Positions 27,435-37,032 of a stretch of 64,000 bases of DNA are shown piece after piece. A program made the position numbers and the translations under genes. How positions within the stretch are numbered: the first letter of the stretch is position 1; each line of letters starts with the position of its first letter. This DNA comes from Methanobrevibacter_A sp964431035 (GTDB lineage Archaea; Methanobacteriota; Methanobacteria; Methanobacteriales; Methanobacteriaceae). The notes beneath the pieces are model-generated. The model saw only the letters and a program-made list of their open reading frames with translations, had not been told where the DNA came from and did not search any database. The DNA is taken from the NCBI GenBank assembly GCA_964431035.1, contig CAYSIF010000005.1, positions 9,497-73,496 of the forward strand, written 5' to 3'.

Positions 27435-27992
27435 ATTACTACAACTGAATTTAATCAAGAAGTAGGTCAACGTATAAAAGAATTAAGAGAATTATCAGAC
27501 ATAAGTCTTGAAACATTCTCCAAAGACTTAAACATTGACAGTACAATATACAAAGAATATGAAGATGGAAAAAAAGATATTCCAGCAAGTTTACTAAATG
27601 AAATAGCTCATAAATTCCAAGTAGACTTATCATTACTACTTACTGGTGAAGAAACACGTATGAGCATATTTGACGTAACAAAAAAAGGCAAAGGAATAAG
27701 TGTTGAACGTAGAAAAGAATACCGTTACGAAAATCTATGTAAACGCTTCTCACATAAAAAATCTGAATTCTTTATTGTTACAGTAGATCCTAAAGAAGAT
27801 AAAACACCCTCATTAAACACCCACCCCGGTCAAGAGTTCAATCTTGTTCTTGAAGGTGATTTAAAACTATTCATACACCATAATGAAATTGAATTAAATG
27901 AAGGAGACAGTATAATATTTGATAGTAATTACGGGCATGCTATGGTTGCATTAAACGATAAACCAGCAAAATTCTTATCTGTAATTATGTAA
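27435..27992 (+). CDS. XRE-family regulator with cupin domain, non-standard start
   Basis: An N-terminal helix-turn-helix (EVGQRIKELRELSDISLETF, then STIYKEYEDGKKDIPASLLN) runs in frame into a cupin sensor domain (HPGQEFNLVLEGDLKLFIHH, EGDSIIFDSNYGHAM), about 186 residues in all. The frame before the domain has no ATG, GTG or TTG after an in-frame TAG at 27429. ATT at 27435 sits 8 bases after GGAGG and is the best start candidate. It probably senses a small molecule and controls the acyl-CoA synthetase gene 25 bases downstream. The ATG at 27660 would delete the DNA-binding domain. Confidence 0.78.
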   Translation: MTTTEFNQEVGQRIKELRELSDISLETFSKDLNIDSTIYKEYEDGKKDIPASLLNEIAHKFQVDLSLLLTGEETRMSIFDVTKKGKGISVERRKEYRYENLCKRFSHKKSEFFIVTVDPKEDKTPSLNTHPGQEFNLVLEGDLKLFIHHNEIELNEGDSIIFDSNYGHAMVALNDKPAKFLSVIM

Positions 27993-28016
27993 AAAAAGTG
28001 ACTAATTGGGAGTTGT

Positions 28017-29693
28017 GTGTTTAAAAAAATGACATCATTATTACATAAATATGTTAACCGTGAAGAGTTTGACTCTTATGAAGATTTTGTTAAAAATTTC
28101 CAACTGAAAATACCTAAAGATTATAATTTTGGTTTTGATGTAGTAGATGAGTATGCACGTATAGATCCAGATAAGATTGCCCTTATTTGGTGTGATGATA
28201 ATAGTGAACGTATCTTCACATTTAAAGAAATTAGTGAATTAACTAACCAGACAGCAAATTATTATAAAAGTTTAGGCATCAAAAAAGGAGATGCTGTAAT
28301 GTTAACACTTAAAAACCGTTACGAATGGTGGTTAAATATGGTAGCATTACATAAATTAGGTGCTATTGCTGTTCCTGCTACACACATGTTGAAATTACAT
28401 GATATTGAATATCGTGTGAAAAGTGCAGATGTTAAAATGGTTGTTACTGTTGAAGAAGATAATCTTATACCTGATTATGATAAGGCACATGAAAATTATG
28501 ATTTTATACGTGTTGTTGTAGATAATAAGGATATTCCTGGTTGGATTAATTATAATAAAGAAATAGCAAATATGAGTAAAGATTTTCCAAAACCATCTAG
28601 TGATGAGCTTATTGGACGAGATGAAGTTATGCTTATTTACTTTACTAGTGGTACTAGTGGTGAGCCTAAAATGGTTGCTCATAAACCAAGTTATAGTTTA
28701 GTTCATATTACTACTGTTAAATATTGGGAAAATGTTCATGAAGGTAGTATTCATTATACCGGTAGTGATACTGGATGGACTAAAGGTGTTTGGGGATTGT
28801 ATGGTCAATGGATTATAGGTGCTACTATTTTTACTTATGATTATGTTCGTTTTAATCCTTTAACTTTAATTAAGAAATCTATCGCACATAATGTTACAAG
28901 TTTTTGTGCTCCTCCTACTGTTTATAGTTTTCTTATTAAAGAAGAATTGGAGAAATATGATTTAAGTAAGCTTGAATATGCTACAACTGCTGGTGAACCT
29001 TTAGCTCCTGAAGTTTATCGTAAATTTAAAGAGCAAACTGGTGTAGGTATTCGTGAAGGTTTTGGTCAGACTGAGACGACTTGTGCATTAGCTACTTATA
29101 AATGGTTGGAGCCTAAATTAGGTTCTACTGGTAAGCCTAATCCATTATATGATATTCATTTATTAGATCCTAATGGTGATGATGTGGATATTGGTAGTCG
29201 TGGTGAGATTTGTTTTAATATTAAAGATGGTCGTCCAGATGGTTTGTTTATGGAGTATTATAAGAATCCTGAGCAAATGAAATTACGTAATTATGATGGT
29301 TTTTACCATACTGGAGATACTGCTTGGATTGATGAAGATGGATATTTCCATTTTGTAGGTCGTAATGATGATATTATTAAGAGTAGTGGTTATCGTATTG
29401 GACCATATGAGGTTGAAAGTGCTGTGATTTCACATCCTAGTGTTTTAGAATGTGCTATTACTGGTGTTCCTCATGAAACTCGGGGTCAAATTGTTAAAGC
29501 TACTATTGTTCTTGCTCGTGGTTATAGTGCAAGTGACGAGTTGAAAAAAGAAATTCAAAATCATGTAAAGAGTGTTACTGCTCCTTATAAGTATCCTCGT
29601 ATGATTGAATTTGTTGATGAGTTACCTAAAACTATTAGTGGTAAGATTAAACGTAAGAAAATACGTACAGAAGATGAAAATAAGAAAGAATAA
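28017..29693 (+). CDS. AMP-forming acyl-CoA synthetase
   Basis: A 558-residue member of the ANL superfamily that activates a carboxylic acid as acyl-AMP and then acyl-CoA. Motif A5-type loop YFTSGTSGEPKMVAHK, the segment DTGWTKGVWGLYGQW, EGFGQTETT, HTGDTAWIDEDGYFHFVGR and the catalytic lysine in KTISGKIKRK are all visible. The sequence is closest in style to medium-chain or acetyl-type synthetases; acetate assimilation is plausible but inferred. GTG at 28017 (after GGGAG) or ATG at 28029 could start it. Confidence 0.92.
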   Translation: MFKKMTSLLHKYVNREEFDSYEDFVKNFQLKIPKDYNFGFDVVDEYARIDPDKIALIWCDDNSERIFTFKEISELTNQTANYYKSLGIKKGDAVMLTLKNRYEWWLNMVALHKLGAIAVPATHMLKLHDIEYRVKSADVKMVVTVEEDNLIPDYDKAHENYDFIRVVVDNKDIPGWINYNKEIANMSKDFPKPSSDELIGRDEVMLIYFTSGTSGEPKMVAHKPSYSLVHITTVKYWENVHEGSIHYTGSDTGWTKGVWGLYGQWIIGATIFTYDYVRFNPLTLIKKSIAHNVTSFCAPPTVYSFLIKEELEKYDLSKLEYATTAGEPLAPEVYRKFKEQTGVGIREGFGQTETTCALATYKWLEPKLGSTGKPNPLYDIHLLDPNGDDVDIGSRGEICFNIKDGRPDGLFMEYYKNPEQMKLRNYDGFYHTGDTAWIDEDGYFHFVGRNDDIIKSSGYRIGPYEVESAVISHPSVLECAITGVPHETRGQIVKATIVLARGYSASDELKKEIQNHVKSVTAPYKYPRMIEFVDELPKTISGKIKRKKIRTEDENKKE

Positions 29694-29714
29694 AAAATAG
29701 GGAGGTTGTGATTT

Positions 29715-31022
29715 TTGTATAAAGAATTAACAAGTAAATTTTTAGATAGTGCTAATGTTAGTGTTGGAGATACTGTTTTAATTAAAAAAAGTGAAGATGA
29801 ATCATATACTGGTATTTTATTAGACCGTTCTGAGGATGCTGCAGATGGTTATGTTGTTTTAAAATTAGATAGTGGTTATAATCTTGGGATTAATATTAAT
29901 GATGCCAGTATTAAGTTGATTGAAAAAGGTGATAAGCCTAAGATTGGTTATGATGATGTTGAGATTGAATATGATGATAATAAGATGGATATTAGTATTA
30001 TAAGTACTGGCGGTACTGTTTCTAGTATTATTGATTATAAGACTGGTGCTGTTCATCCTTCTTTTACTGCGGGTGATTTATTACGTGCTAATCCTGAGCT
30101 TTTAGATTTAGCTAATTATGATGTTAAAGCTTTGTATAATATTTTATCTGAGAATATGAAGCCTGAGTATTGGAGTAAAGCTGCTAAGTCTATTGCTGAT
30201 GATATTAGTAATGGTAGTGATGGTGTTGTTGTTGCTCATGGTACTGATACTATGCATTATACTAGTGCTGCTTTATCTTTTATGTTAAATTCTCCAGTAC
30301 CAGTTGTTTTAACTGGTTCTCAGCGCAGTAGTGATCGTCCATCTACTGATACTTTTATTAATTTGTATAATAGCGTTATTGCTGCTAAATCTGATATTGC
30401 TGAGGTTATGGTTTGTATGCATGAAGGTTTAGATGATAGTGTTTGTAGTTTGCATAATGGTACTAAAGTTCGTAAAATGCATACTAGTCGTCGTGATACT
30501 TTTAGAAGTATTGATTGTGAACCTATTGCACAGTTAACTCATGGAAATCTTAAAGTTAATGTTGATGATTATTGTAAACGTGGAGATGTTGAATTAAGTT
30601 TAAATAATGATGTTGAAGAGAAAACTTGTCTTATTAAGAGTTTCCCTGGAATAACTAGTGAGTTAATTGATTATCATATTGATTCTGGTTTTAAAGGTAT
30701 TGTTTTAGAAGGTACTGGTTTAGGTCATGTTCCTGAGAATCTTATTCCTTCACTTGAAAGAGCATATGATGAGGGAATTGCTGTAGTTATGACTTCTCAG
30801 TGTTTATATGGTACTGTTAATATGAATGTTTATAGTACTGGTAGACAGTTAGTTAATGCTAATGTTATTAGTGGTGGAGATATGCTTCCTGAAACGGCTT
30901 ATGTTAAATTAGCATGGGTTCTTGGTCAAAGTGATAACTTAGATGATGTTAAAGATACTATGACTACAAATATTGCTGGTGAATTAAGCGAAAGTAGTTC
31001 TGTTAAATATTTTTTAAATTAA
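29715..31022 (+). CDS. gatD: glutamyl-tRNA(Gln) amidotransferase subunit D
   Basis: A 435-residue subunit of the archaeal GatDE enzyme, the asparaginase-like part that frees ammonia from an amide donor. The N-terminal 80 residues form the beta-barrel (VGDTVLIKKSEDESYTGILL). The catalytic region has ISTGGTVSSIIDYKTGAVHP, VVAHGTDTMHYTSAALSF and LTGSQRSSDRPSTD. It starts at TTG 29715 with GGAGG 9 bases upstream and is followed by gatE. Confidence 0.96.
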   Translation: MYKELTSKFLDSANVSVGDTVLIKKSEDESYTGILLDRSEDAADGYVVLKLDSGYNLGININDASIKLIEKGDKPKIGYDDVEIEYDDNKMDISIISTGGTVSSIIDYKTGAVHPSFTAGDLLRANPELLDLANYDVKALYNILSENMKPEYWSKAAKSIADDISNGSDGVVVAHGTDTMHYTSAALSFMLNSPVPVVLTGSQRSSDRPSTDTFINLYNSVIAAKSDIAEVMVCMHEGLDDSVCSLHNGTKVRKMHTSRRDTFRSIDCEPIAQLTHGNLKVNVDDYCKRGDVELSLNNDVEEKTCLIKSFPGITSELIDYHIDSGFKGIVLEGTGLGHVPENLIPSLERAYDEGIAVVMTSQCLYGTVNMNVYSTGRQLVNANVISGGDMLPETAYVKLAWVLGQSDNLDDVKDTMTTNIAGELSESSSVKYFLN

Positions 31023-31044
31023 AATTAGGAGGATGAATTAGATT

Positions 31045-32916
31045 ATGTCATACGATTGGGAAGAATTAGGACTTAAGATGGGTTTAGAAGTTCATCAACA
31101 ATTAAACACTAAACATAAATTGTTTTGTCCGTGTCATACTGAATTATTAGATGATAATTTTGATAGTGAGATTAAAAGGGTTTTAAGACCTACACAAAGT
31201 GAACTTGGACAGATTGATGCTGCTGCATATCAGGAATCATTACAGAAACAACGTTTTAATTATGAGTCTTATCATAAGCATACTTGTCTTGTTGAAACTG
31301 ATGATGAGCCTCCTCATGAGTTAAATCGTGAAGCATTAGATATTAGTGTTACTTTAGCATGTCTTTTGAATATGCATGTAGTTGATGAGTTCCATACTAT
31401 GAGAAAACAGGTTATTGATGGAAGTAATACTAGTGGGTTCCAGAGAACTGGTTTACTTGCAACTAATGGTTATCTTGATACTCCGTATGGTAGAGTTAAA
31501 ATTGAAACATTAGGACTTGAAGAGGATGCTGCAAGACGTGTTGAGACTGATAGTGAGTATACTGAGTTTCGTTTAGATCGTCTTGGAATTCCTCTTGCTG
31601 AGATTACAACTGATCCTAGTGTTCATAATCCTGATGCTATACAACATGTGGCTTATATGATTGGTCAGGTTTTAAGAAGTACTAATGTTAAAAGAGGTTT
31701 AGGTACTATTCGTCAAGATTTGAATATTAGTATTAGTAAAGGTGCTCGTGTTGAGATTAAAGGGGTTCAGGATTTAGAGTTAATGCCTGAGATTGTTGAA
31801 CGTGAAGTAACACGTCAATTAAAATTAGTTGAAATAAAAGAAACATTAGCTTCTAGAAATGCTTCAGTTGATGAGGAAATTTATGATATTGATGAAGTAT
31901 TTGCAGATTCTGAAAGTAAGATTATAAAAAGTGCTGAATCTGTTAAAGCAGTTATACTTAAAGGTTTTGATGGTCTTATTGGTTTAGAAGTTCAACCAGG
32001 ACGTAGATTTGGAACTGAACTTTCAAGTTATGCTAAAAAACGTGGTGTTCATGGTTTATTCCATACTGATGAGCTTCCTGCTTATGGTATAAGTCAAGAA
32101 GAAGTTGATAAACTTAGAGAATACTTAAAGGTTAATGATGATGATGCAATTATTATTGTGGCTGAAGCTGAAGAAACTGCAATAAGTGCATTAGAAGAGG
32201 TTATACGTCGTGCTAAATTAGCATTTGATGGTGTTGTTCCTGAAACACGTAAGTGTTTAGAAGATGGTAATACTGAATATATGCGTCCTCTTGCAACAGC
32301 AAACAGAATGTATCTTGAAACAGATATACCTTTATTCCAAATTAGTAGAGATTACGTTGAAAATATTAATAATAATCTTCCAGAATTACCTGATGAGAAA
32401 TATGAAAGAATTTTAAAGGAATATAATTTAAGTGAAGATTTAACAAAACAGTTAGTTAGAAATCAAGAAGCAGATATCTTTGAAAAAATTGTCTCTACTG
32501 TTGATGTTGAACATACCCCTGTAGCTAGTGTTCTTGCATATGATTTAAAAGAGATTAAAAGAGATAATCATAATACTGATAATATTACTTTTGAGAAATT
32601 AATTAGTATGTTTAGTTTATTATCTGATAAAAAAATCAGTAAAGATGCTTTAAATGAGTTATTAATTCTTATAAGTGATAATCCAGAAAAGGATCCTGAA
32701 GCACTTGCAAATGAGAATAATTTAATGTTATTAAGTGATAGTGATGTTGAAAAAATCATAAGTGAAATTTGTGATAAGAATGAAAGTATGATTAAAGAAC
32801 GTCAGATGGGTGCTATGGGGCCTTTAATGGGTATGAGTATGAAACAGTTAAAAGGAAAAGCTGATGGAAGTATTGTTAATAAGATTGTTAGAGAAGAGAT
32901 TCAGAAAAGATTATAA
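31045..32916 (+). CDS. gatE: glutamyl-tRNA(Gln) amidotransferase subunit E
   Basis: A 623-residue kinase subunit that phosphorylates and amidates Glu on tRNA(Gln). It belongs to the GatB/GatE family: GLEVHQQLNTKHKLFC with TETDDEPPHELN-like text early, the AspRS-like insertion in the middle (about residues 270-400) and a helical tail with MGPLMGMSMKQLKGKADGS at the end. AGGAGG lies upstream and it follows gatD by 22 bases. Confidence 0.96.
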   Translation: MSYDWEELGLKMGLEVHQQLNTKHKLFCPCHTELLDDNFDSEIKRVLRPTQSELGQIDAAAYQESLQKQRFNYESYHKHTCLVETDDEPPHELNREALDISVTLACLLNMHVVDEFHTMRKQVIDGSNTSGFQRTGLLATNGYLDTPYGRVKIETLGLEEDAARRVETDSEYTEFRLDRLGIPLAEITTDPSVHNPDAIQHVAYMIGQVLRSTNVKRGLGTIRQDLNISISKGARVEIKGVQDLELMPEIVEREVTRQLKLVEIKETLASRNASVDEEIYDIDEVFADSESKIIKSAESVKAVILKGFDGLIGLEVQPGRRFGTELSSYAKKRGVHGLFHTDELPAYGISQEEVDKLREYLKVNDDDAIIIVAEAEETAISALEEVIRRAKLAFDGVVPETRKCLEDGNTEYMRPLATANRMYLETDIPLFQISRDYVENINNNLPELPDEKYERILKEYNLSEDLTKQLVRNQEADIFEKIVSTVDVEHTPVASVLAYDLKEIKRDNHNTDNITFEKLISMFSLLSDKKISKDALNELLILISDNPEKDPEALANENNLMLLSDSDVEKIISEICDKNESMIKERQMGAMGPLMGMSMKQLKGKADGSIVNKIVREEIQKRL

Positions 32917-32952
32917 TAAAAAATTTTATGGAAAAAAATAAGTGGTTTTTTT

Positions 32953-33864
32953 ATGTTTGACTTTGATATTATTATAATTGGTGCTGGACCTGCCGGTCTT
33001 ACAAGTGGAATTTATGCTGGACGACAAAATAGTAAAACTTTGATTATTGATAAAGGTTTAACTGGTGGTTTAGGCCTAGAAGTTCCTGAAATGGAGAATT
33101 ATCCAGGTATTGCAAATATTAATGGTATGAGTTTAATTAAGGATACTAAAGAGCAATGTCTTAAATATGGTGTTGAAATTCATGAGTTTGAGGAAATAAG
33201 TAGTATTGAACGTGTTGATGGTGGTTTTAGTATAAGTACTAATAAGGATATTTATACTACCTCTTCAATTATTATTGCTACTGGTTCTACTCATCGTAAA
33301 TTAACAGTTCCTGGTGAAGAGGAATATCTTGGTAAAGGTGTTTCTTATTGTGCTACTTGTGATGGGATGTTTTTTAAGGATAAAGATGTTTTAGTTGTTG
33401 GTGGTGGTAATACTGCTGCTCAGGAAGCTATTTATTTATCTAATTTAGGATGTAATGTGAGTATTGTTCATAGAAGAGATAATTTACGTGCTCAGAGATA
33501 TTTGCAGGATATTTTATCCAAAAAAGATATTAATATAATTTGGAATAGTAATGTTGTTGAGATTAATGGAGATGCTAAGGTAGAAAGTGTTATTTTAAAG
33601 AATAATGATGGTTCTTTAAGTGAGGTTGAATGTGATGCTGTTTTTGTAGCTATTGGTGATATTCCTCAAAATAGTATTGCTAAAATGTTAAATGTTGAGT
33701 TAAGTAGTGATGGTTATATTATAACTGATAAAGAGCAGAAAACTAATGTTAGTAATGTTTACAGTGCTGGTGATATTACTGGTGGTGTTAAACAGTGGGT
33801 TGTTGCTTGTGGAGAAGGAGCTGTAGCAAGTACTACTGCTTTTAATGATTTACAGAAAAAATAA
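32953..33864 (+). CDS. trxB: thioredoxin reductase
   Basis: A 303-residue low-molecular-weight flavoprotein disulfide reductase. The FAD site IIGAGPAGLTSGIYAGR, the redox-active CATC in GVSYCATCDGMFF, the NAD(P) site VVGGGNTAAQEA and the C-terminal VYSAGDITGG are all intact. It probably reduces thioredoxin-like proteins. In M. jannaschii-type enzymes of this group the reductant may be NADH or F420H2, which cannot be decided here. It is the last gene of the plus-strand run that begins at 27435. Confidence 0.94.
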   Translation: MFDFDIIIIGAGPAGLTSGIYAGRQNSKTLIIDKGLTGGLGLEVPEMENYPGIANINGMSLIKDTKEQCLKYGVEIHEFEEISSIERVDGGFSISTNKDIYTTSSIIIATGSTHRKLTVPGEEEYLGKGVSYCATCDGMFFKDKDVLVVGGGNTAAQEAIYLSNLGCNVSIVHRRDNLRAQRYLQDILSKKDINIIWNSNVVEINGDAKVESVILKNNDGSLSEVECDAVFVAIGDIPQNSIAKMLNVELSSDGYIITDKEQKTNVSNVYSAGDITGGVKQWVVACGEGAVASTTAFNDLQKK

Positions 33865-33873
33865 TGAAAAAAT

Positions 33874-33905
33874 GGGAAAATATTAACTGTTTTTCCCTTC
33901 TTTTT
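33874..33905 (+). terminator. hairpin terminator after trxB
   Basis: GGGAAAA at 33874-33880 pairs with TTTTCCC at 33891-33897 over a 10-base loop, followed by a T-rich stretch. It lies 10 bases after the trxB stop and would end the plus-strand transcript. Confidence 0.55.
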
Positions 33906-33937
33906 TACTTTAAAGACCCTTCTTTTAAGTTTTATTT

Positions 33938-34084
33938 TTAAATATATCTATCCGCTAAAAATAGATATACGAAAAATGCTATTAAAAGTATTACAAATAT
34001 TGGTAATAACCAGTATATTATGTGGAAGATTATTATTGCAATTATAATAGCTAATATAATAAATATTAAAGTTCTTAATTCCAT
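33938..34084 (-). CDS. 48-residue membrane peptide
   Basis: A short frame of 48 codons that starts at ATG 34084 and ends at TAA 33938. The first residues are MELRTLIFIILAIIIAIII, followed by a second hydrophobic stretch and a charged end (ADRYI), so two helices in a hairpin are likely. TATA-like DNA (34090-34110) lies directly upstream on the minus strand. It fills an otherwise empty 300-base gap between trxB and guaAA. No function can be assigned, and it could be spurious in AT-rich DNA. Confidence 0.45.
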   Translation of the reverse strand: MELRTLIFIILAIIIAIIIFHIIYWLLPIFVILLIAFFVYLFLADRYI

Positions 34085-34172
34085 AGTTATATAATATAAT
34101 ATAATCTTATTTAAAACTTACCAGTAAAAATAAAAGTAATTAAAAAAAAGTTTATGATGTGGGATTTTAGTT

Positions 34173-34733
34173 ATGAGCAAGATTTTAGTAATTAATAATA
34201 AAGGTCAATATAATCATAGAATTCAGAGAAGTTTAACTTATTTAGATATTCCTTCTGAATTAGTTGATAACAGTTTAAGTGTTGAAGAGATTTTAGATAA
34301 AGATCCTTGTGGTTTAATTCTTGGTGGAGGACCTTCTGTAGAAGGTGCGGGAAATACCGTTAAGTATATTGAGGAAGTTGATGTTCCTATTCTTGGTATT
34401 TGTTTAGGTCATCAATTATTAGCTAAGACTTATGGTGGAGAAGTTACAAGTAGTGATACTGAAAGTTATGCTCAAGTTAATATTAATATTATTGAAGAAG
34501 AAGGATTGTTTAAAGGTTTAATGCCTAATATGGATGTTTGGAGTAGTCATAAGGATGAAGTGAAAACATTACCTGATGAGTTTAAGATTATTGCTAATAG
34601 TGATTTGTGTGATATTGAAGCTATAAAACATAAGGATTTAGATGTTTATGGTATTCAGTTTCATCCTGAGGTTCATACTACACCTAAAGGTGATGTTATC
34701 TTTAACAATTTCTATGAGATTTGTCAAAAATAA
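34173..34733 (+). CDS. guaAA: GMP synthase subunit A (glutaminase)
   Basis: A 186-residue class I glutamine amidotransferase. The nucleophile elbow GICLGHQLLAKTYGG holds the catalytic Cys and FHPEVHTT holds the His and Glu of the triad. In archaea GMP synthase is split, and this subunit delivers ammonia to the synthetase subunit encoded at 37033-37959 on the other strand. Confidence 0.95.
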   Translation: MSKILVINNKGQYNHRIQRSLTYLDIPSELVDNSLSVEEILDKDPCGLILGGGPSVEGAGNTVKYIEEVDVPILGICLGHQLLAKTYGGEVTSSDTESYAQVNINIIEEEGLFKGLMPNMDVWSSHKDEVKTLPDEFKIIANSDLCDIEAIKHKDLDVYGIQFHPEVHTTPKGDVIFNNFYEICQK

Positions 34734-34759
34734 CATTTTTTTATAAAATTTTCTTTTTT

Positions 34760-36151
34760 TTATGCAGGTCTTTCTGTGTTGAATTGATCTTTGGAACGGA
34801 TTCCTACTAGTGAAGCGAATATTGCTACGATACATGCAATTGTACATATTAGACATATTGTTTGTGAACTTTGAACTATTAATCCTGCATATTTTGTGCT
34901 TAATTGTAGGTTTCCCATTATCCATGCGAAGATTAGTGTTAGAAGACCTAGGCTCATTGTTTGACCTATTGTTCTCATTGTTGCTTGTGATGCTGATGCT
35001 GTTGGTGCGTATTTTGGAGGAACTGAGCTCATTATTGCATTCATGTTTGGTGATGAGAATAATCCCATTCCTATACCTTGTAGTATCATTGCTAGGATGA
35101 GTATATATATTGGAGTGTTTGCAGTTAGTGTTGTTAGTATTCCTAGTGCTATTGTTGCTATTGCCATTCCTATTGCTGCTAGTTTTTGTGGGTGTATTTT
35201 ATCTGATAGTTTACCAGAGTTTGGAGCCATTATTGCCATGATTATTGGAGTTATGATGAGTATAAGTCCTGACATTTGTGCATCCCATCCTCGCACGTAT
35301 TGTAAGTGGTAATTTAGGATTGTTGTAACTACCATAATTGCAAGGTAACTGCATAGTGCTGCGACGTTTGAGGATGTGAATTTGCTGTTTTTGAATAATT
35401 TTACGTTGAATACTGGTGATTTTACTTTTAATTCATATATTCCGAATATTATTAACAGGATTATTCCAATAATTGTGAGTATTAGTCCTATTGGTTGTAT
35501 GAGTGTTGTGAATCCGTAGATGAATAGTAGTATTCCTATTCCGTAGAGTATTGATCCTATTTTGTCTATTGATTCGTGTTCGTATGTTTTCCATTCTTCT
35601 GGTATTTTGAAGAATATTATTAGTAAGCATAATATTAGGAATGGTATTACAAAGTAGAACATTGATCTCCATCCTAGGTTATGTACTAATAGTCCACATA
35701 TAACTGGTGATAGTGATGTTGCTAGGTAGACTCCTGTGACTGTGAATCCTAGAGCTTTTCCTCTGTTTTTTGGGTTTACTGCAGATACTACCATTGCCAT
35801 TGCTGATACATTTAGGAATGCTACTCCTGCTCCTTGTAGTATTCTGAATATTAGGAAGGATTCTGTTGAGAATGAGATGCATGCTCCGATTGATCCTATT
35901 AGAAATACTAATACTCCCATTATTAGTGATTTTTTTACTCCGAATTTGCCTGATATTTGTCCTGCTGGAACCGTGAATACTGCTACTACTAGGAAGAATA
36001 TTGTTGGTACCCAGTTTTGGATGATGTTGTTCATTGTAAATTCGTTTGCTATTGCTGGAACACCTATGATTATTCCGTTTGATAGGAATACTGCGAAGAA
36101 GGATGTTATGAATGATACGAATATTACATAGTTTTCTGTGTTGAATTTCAT
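34760..36151 (-). CDS. MFS transporter, drug/H+ antiporter type
   Basis: A 463-residue membrane protein with about 14 predicted helices, as in the DHA2 branch. GQISGKFGVKKSLIMG is the motif A loop between helices 2 and 3, and GFTVTGVYLATSLSPVICGLL is the antiporter motif C. It is probably an exporter; the substrate is unknown. A repeat-rich region upstream (36221-36266) may be an operator. Confidence 0.9.
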   Translation of the reverse strand: MKFNTENYVIFVSFITSFFAVFLSNGIIIGVPAIANEFTMNNIIQNWVPTIFFLVVAVFTVPAGQISGKFGVKKSLIMGVLVFLIGSIGACISFSTESFLIFRILQGAGVAFLNVSAMAMVVSAVNPKNRGKALGFTVTGVYLATSLSPVICGLLVHNLGWRSMFYFVIPFLILCLLIIFFKIPEEWKTYEHESIDKIGSILYGIGILLFIYGFTTLIQPIGLILTIIGIILLIIFGIYELKVKSPVFNVKLFKNSKFTSSNVAALCSYLAIMVVTTILNYHLQYVRGWDAQMSGLILIITPIIMAIMAPNSGKLSDKIHPQKLAAIGMAIATIALGILTTLTANTPIYILILAMILQGIGMGLFSSPNMNAIMSSVPPKYAPTASASQATMRTIGQTMSLGLLTLIFAWIMGNLQLSTKYAGLIVQSSQTICLICTIACIVAIFASLVGIRSKDQFNTERPA

Positions 36152-36220
36152 GTTTTTTACGCTCTATCTTTTTTTGTTTAATTTTTTTTATTGTTGTTTT
36201 TATATTATGTGTTGGACCTA

Positions 36221-36266
36221 TATATAAATGTTGCAATGTCAACAGTTGTTATGTCAACATTATATA
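36221..36266. promoter_or_regulatory. repeat-rich operator upstream of the MFS gene
   Basis: ATGTCAACA occurs twice as a direct repeat, at 36236-36244 and 36251-36259. The outer arms TATATAAATGTTG (36221-36233) and CAACATTATATA (36255-36266) are inverted repeats that include TATA-like ends. The layout fits a MarR- or TetR-like repressor site over the promoter of the transporter, and it lies in the gap between the MFS and DUF4013-like genes. Confidence 0.55.
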
Positions 36267-36269
36267 AAG

Positions 36270-37001
36270 TTAAGACTTAACATAAGAACACTCCGAATAC
36301 AACAAACCAATAGAACGAAACTCAAAAAAGAAAACAAAAAACCCAATTATAGAAGACAAAACAGGTATAAAATCAGATATATTACTAGACAAAAACAATA
36401 ATACAGAAATAATAACAATTAACTCAGTATATTCAACAACATAATACTTAAACCCAATATCACGGATTATTTTAATTATAGTTCTTATTTGAAAAGCAGA
36501 ACGTAAACTATTAGTATGTGCAAGACGTGCCAAAGATATCTCATAAAAGAAAAAGAAAATATAAGACAATACTAAAAAAAGAACCAAATATACAATAAAA
36601 TGGAATGGATCTATTTGAAACATTACCTCAAAATCATCAATATGTAAAAATACTTCATTAAGCTCATAAATCTCATTAAAACCAGAACAAAATATCACAA
36701 TCGTCTGAAATAAAAATTGAGGAATTACATATACAGCTATAACAATCGAAGCTTTTATAGCTTTAATTAAAATCTGCTTTGGCCTTATCTTAGGTAACCT
36801 ATTTACTCCATTAATAGTAAAATGAGTTAACTCCAAACCATAACCAAAAATTATTAACTGGACAAAAAGAGTTAAAAGAGGATTTATTTTATAGTCAATA
36901 ATAAGAGATAAAACAATCATTAACACTAAAATTAGTATTAAAAATTTGATATCCTCTGTTGTATATTCATATATGTCTTTTATTCTATCTTTAAAAATCA
37001 T
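36270..37001 (-). CDS. DUF4013-like membrane protein
   Basis: About 243 residues from the ATG at 37001 with six predicted membrane helices. The N-terminal DRIKDIYEYTTEDIKFL and the segment GYGLELTHFTINGVNRLP are typical of the DUF4013 proteins common in Methanobacteriales. The open frame extends to 37067 into the 3' end of guaAB, but those residues do not look conserved. Function unknown. Confidence 0.72.
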   Translation of the reverse strand: MIFKDRIKDIYEYTTEDIKFLILILVLMIVLSLIIDYKINPLLTLFVQLIIFGYGLELTHFTINGVNRLPKIRPKQILIKAIKASIVIAVYVIPQFLFQTIVIFCSGFNEIYELNEVFLHIDDFEVMFQIDPFHFIVYLVLFLVLSYIFFFFYEISLARLAHTNSLRSAFQIRTIIKIIRDIGFKYYVVEYTELIVIISVLLFLSSNISDFIPVLSSIIGFFVFFFEFRSIGLLYSECSYVKS

Positions 37002-37032
37002 AACAAAAAAAATAGTGAAAAAGAAATGGTTT

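Noticed and set aside
27420..27440. Pyrrolysine read-through of the TAG before the XRE-cupin gene
   Set aside because: The ATG-GAG-GAG before the TAG is the ribosome site itself, only three codons would precede the TAG, and I see no pyrrolysine genes in the window. A rare start codon is simpler.
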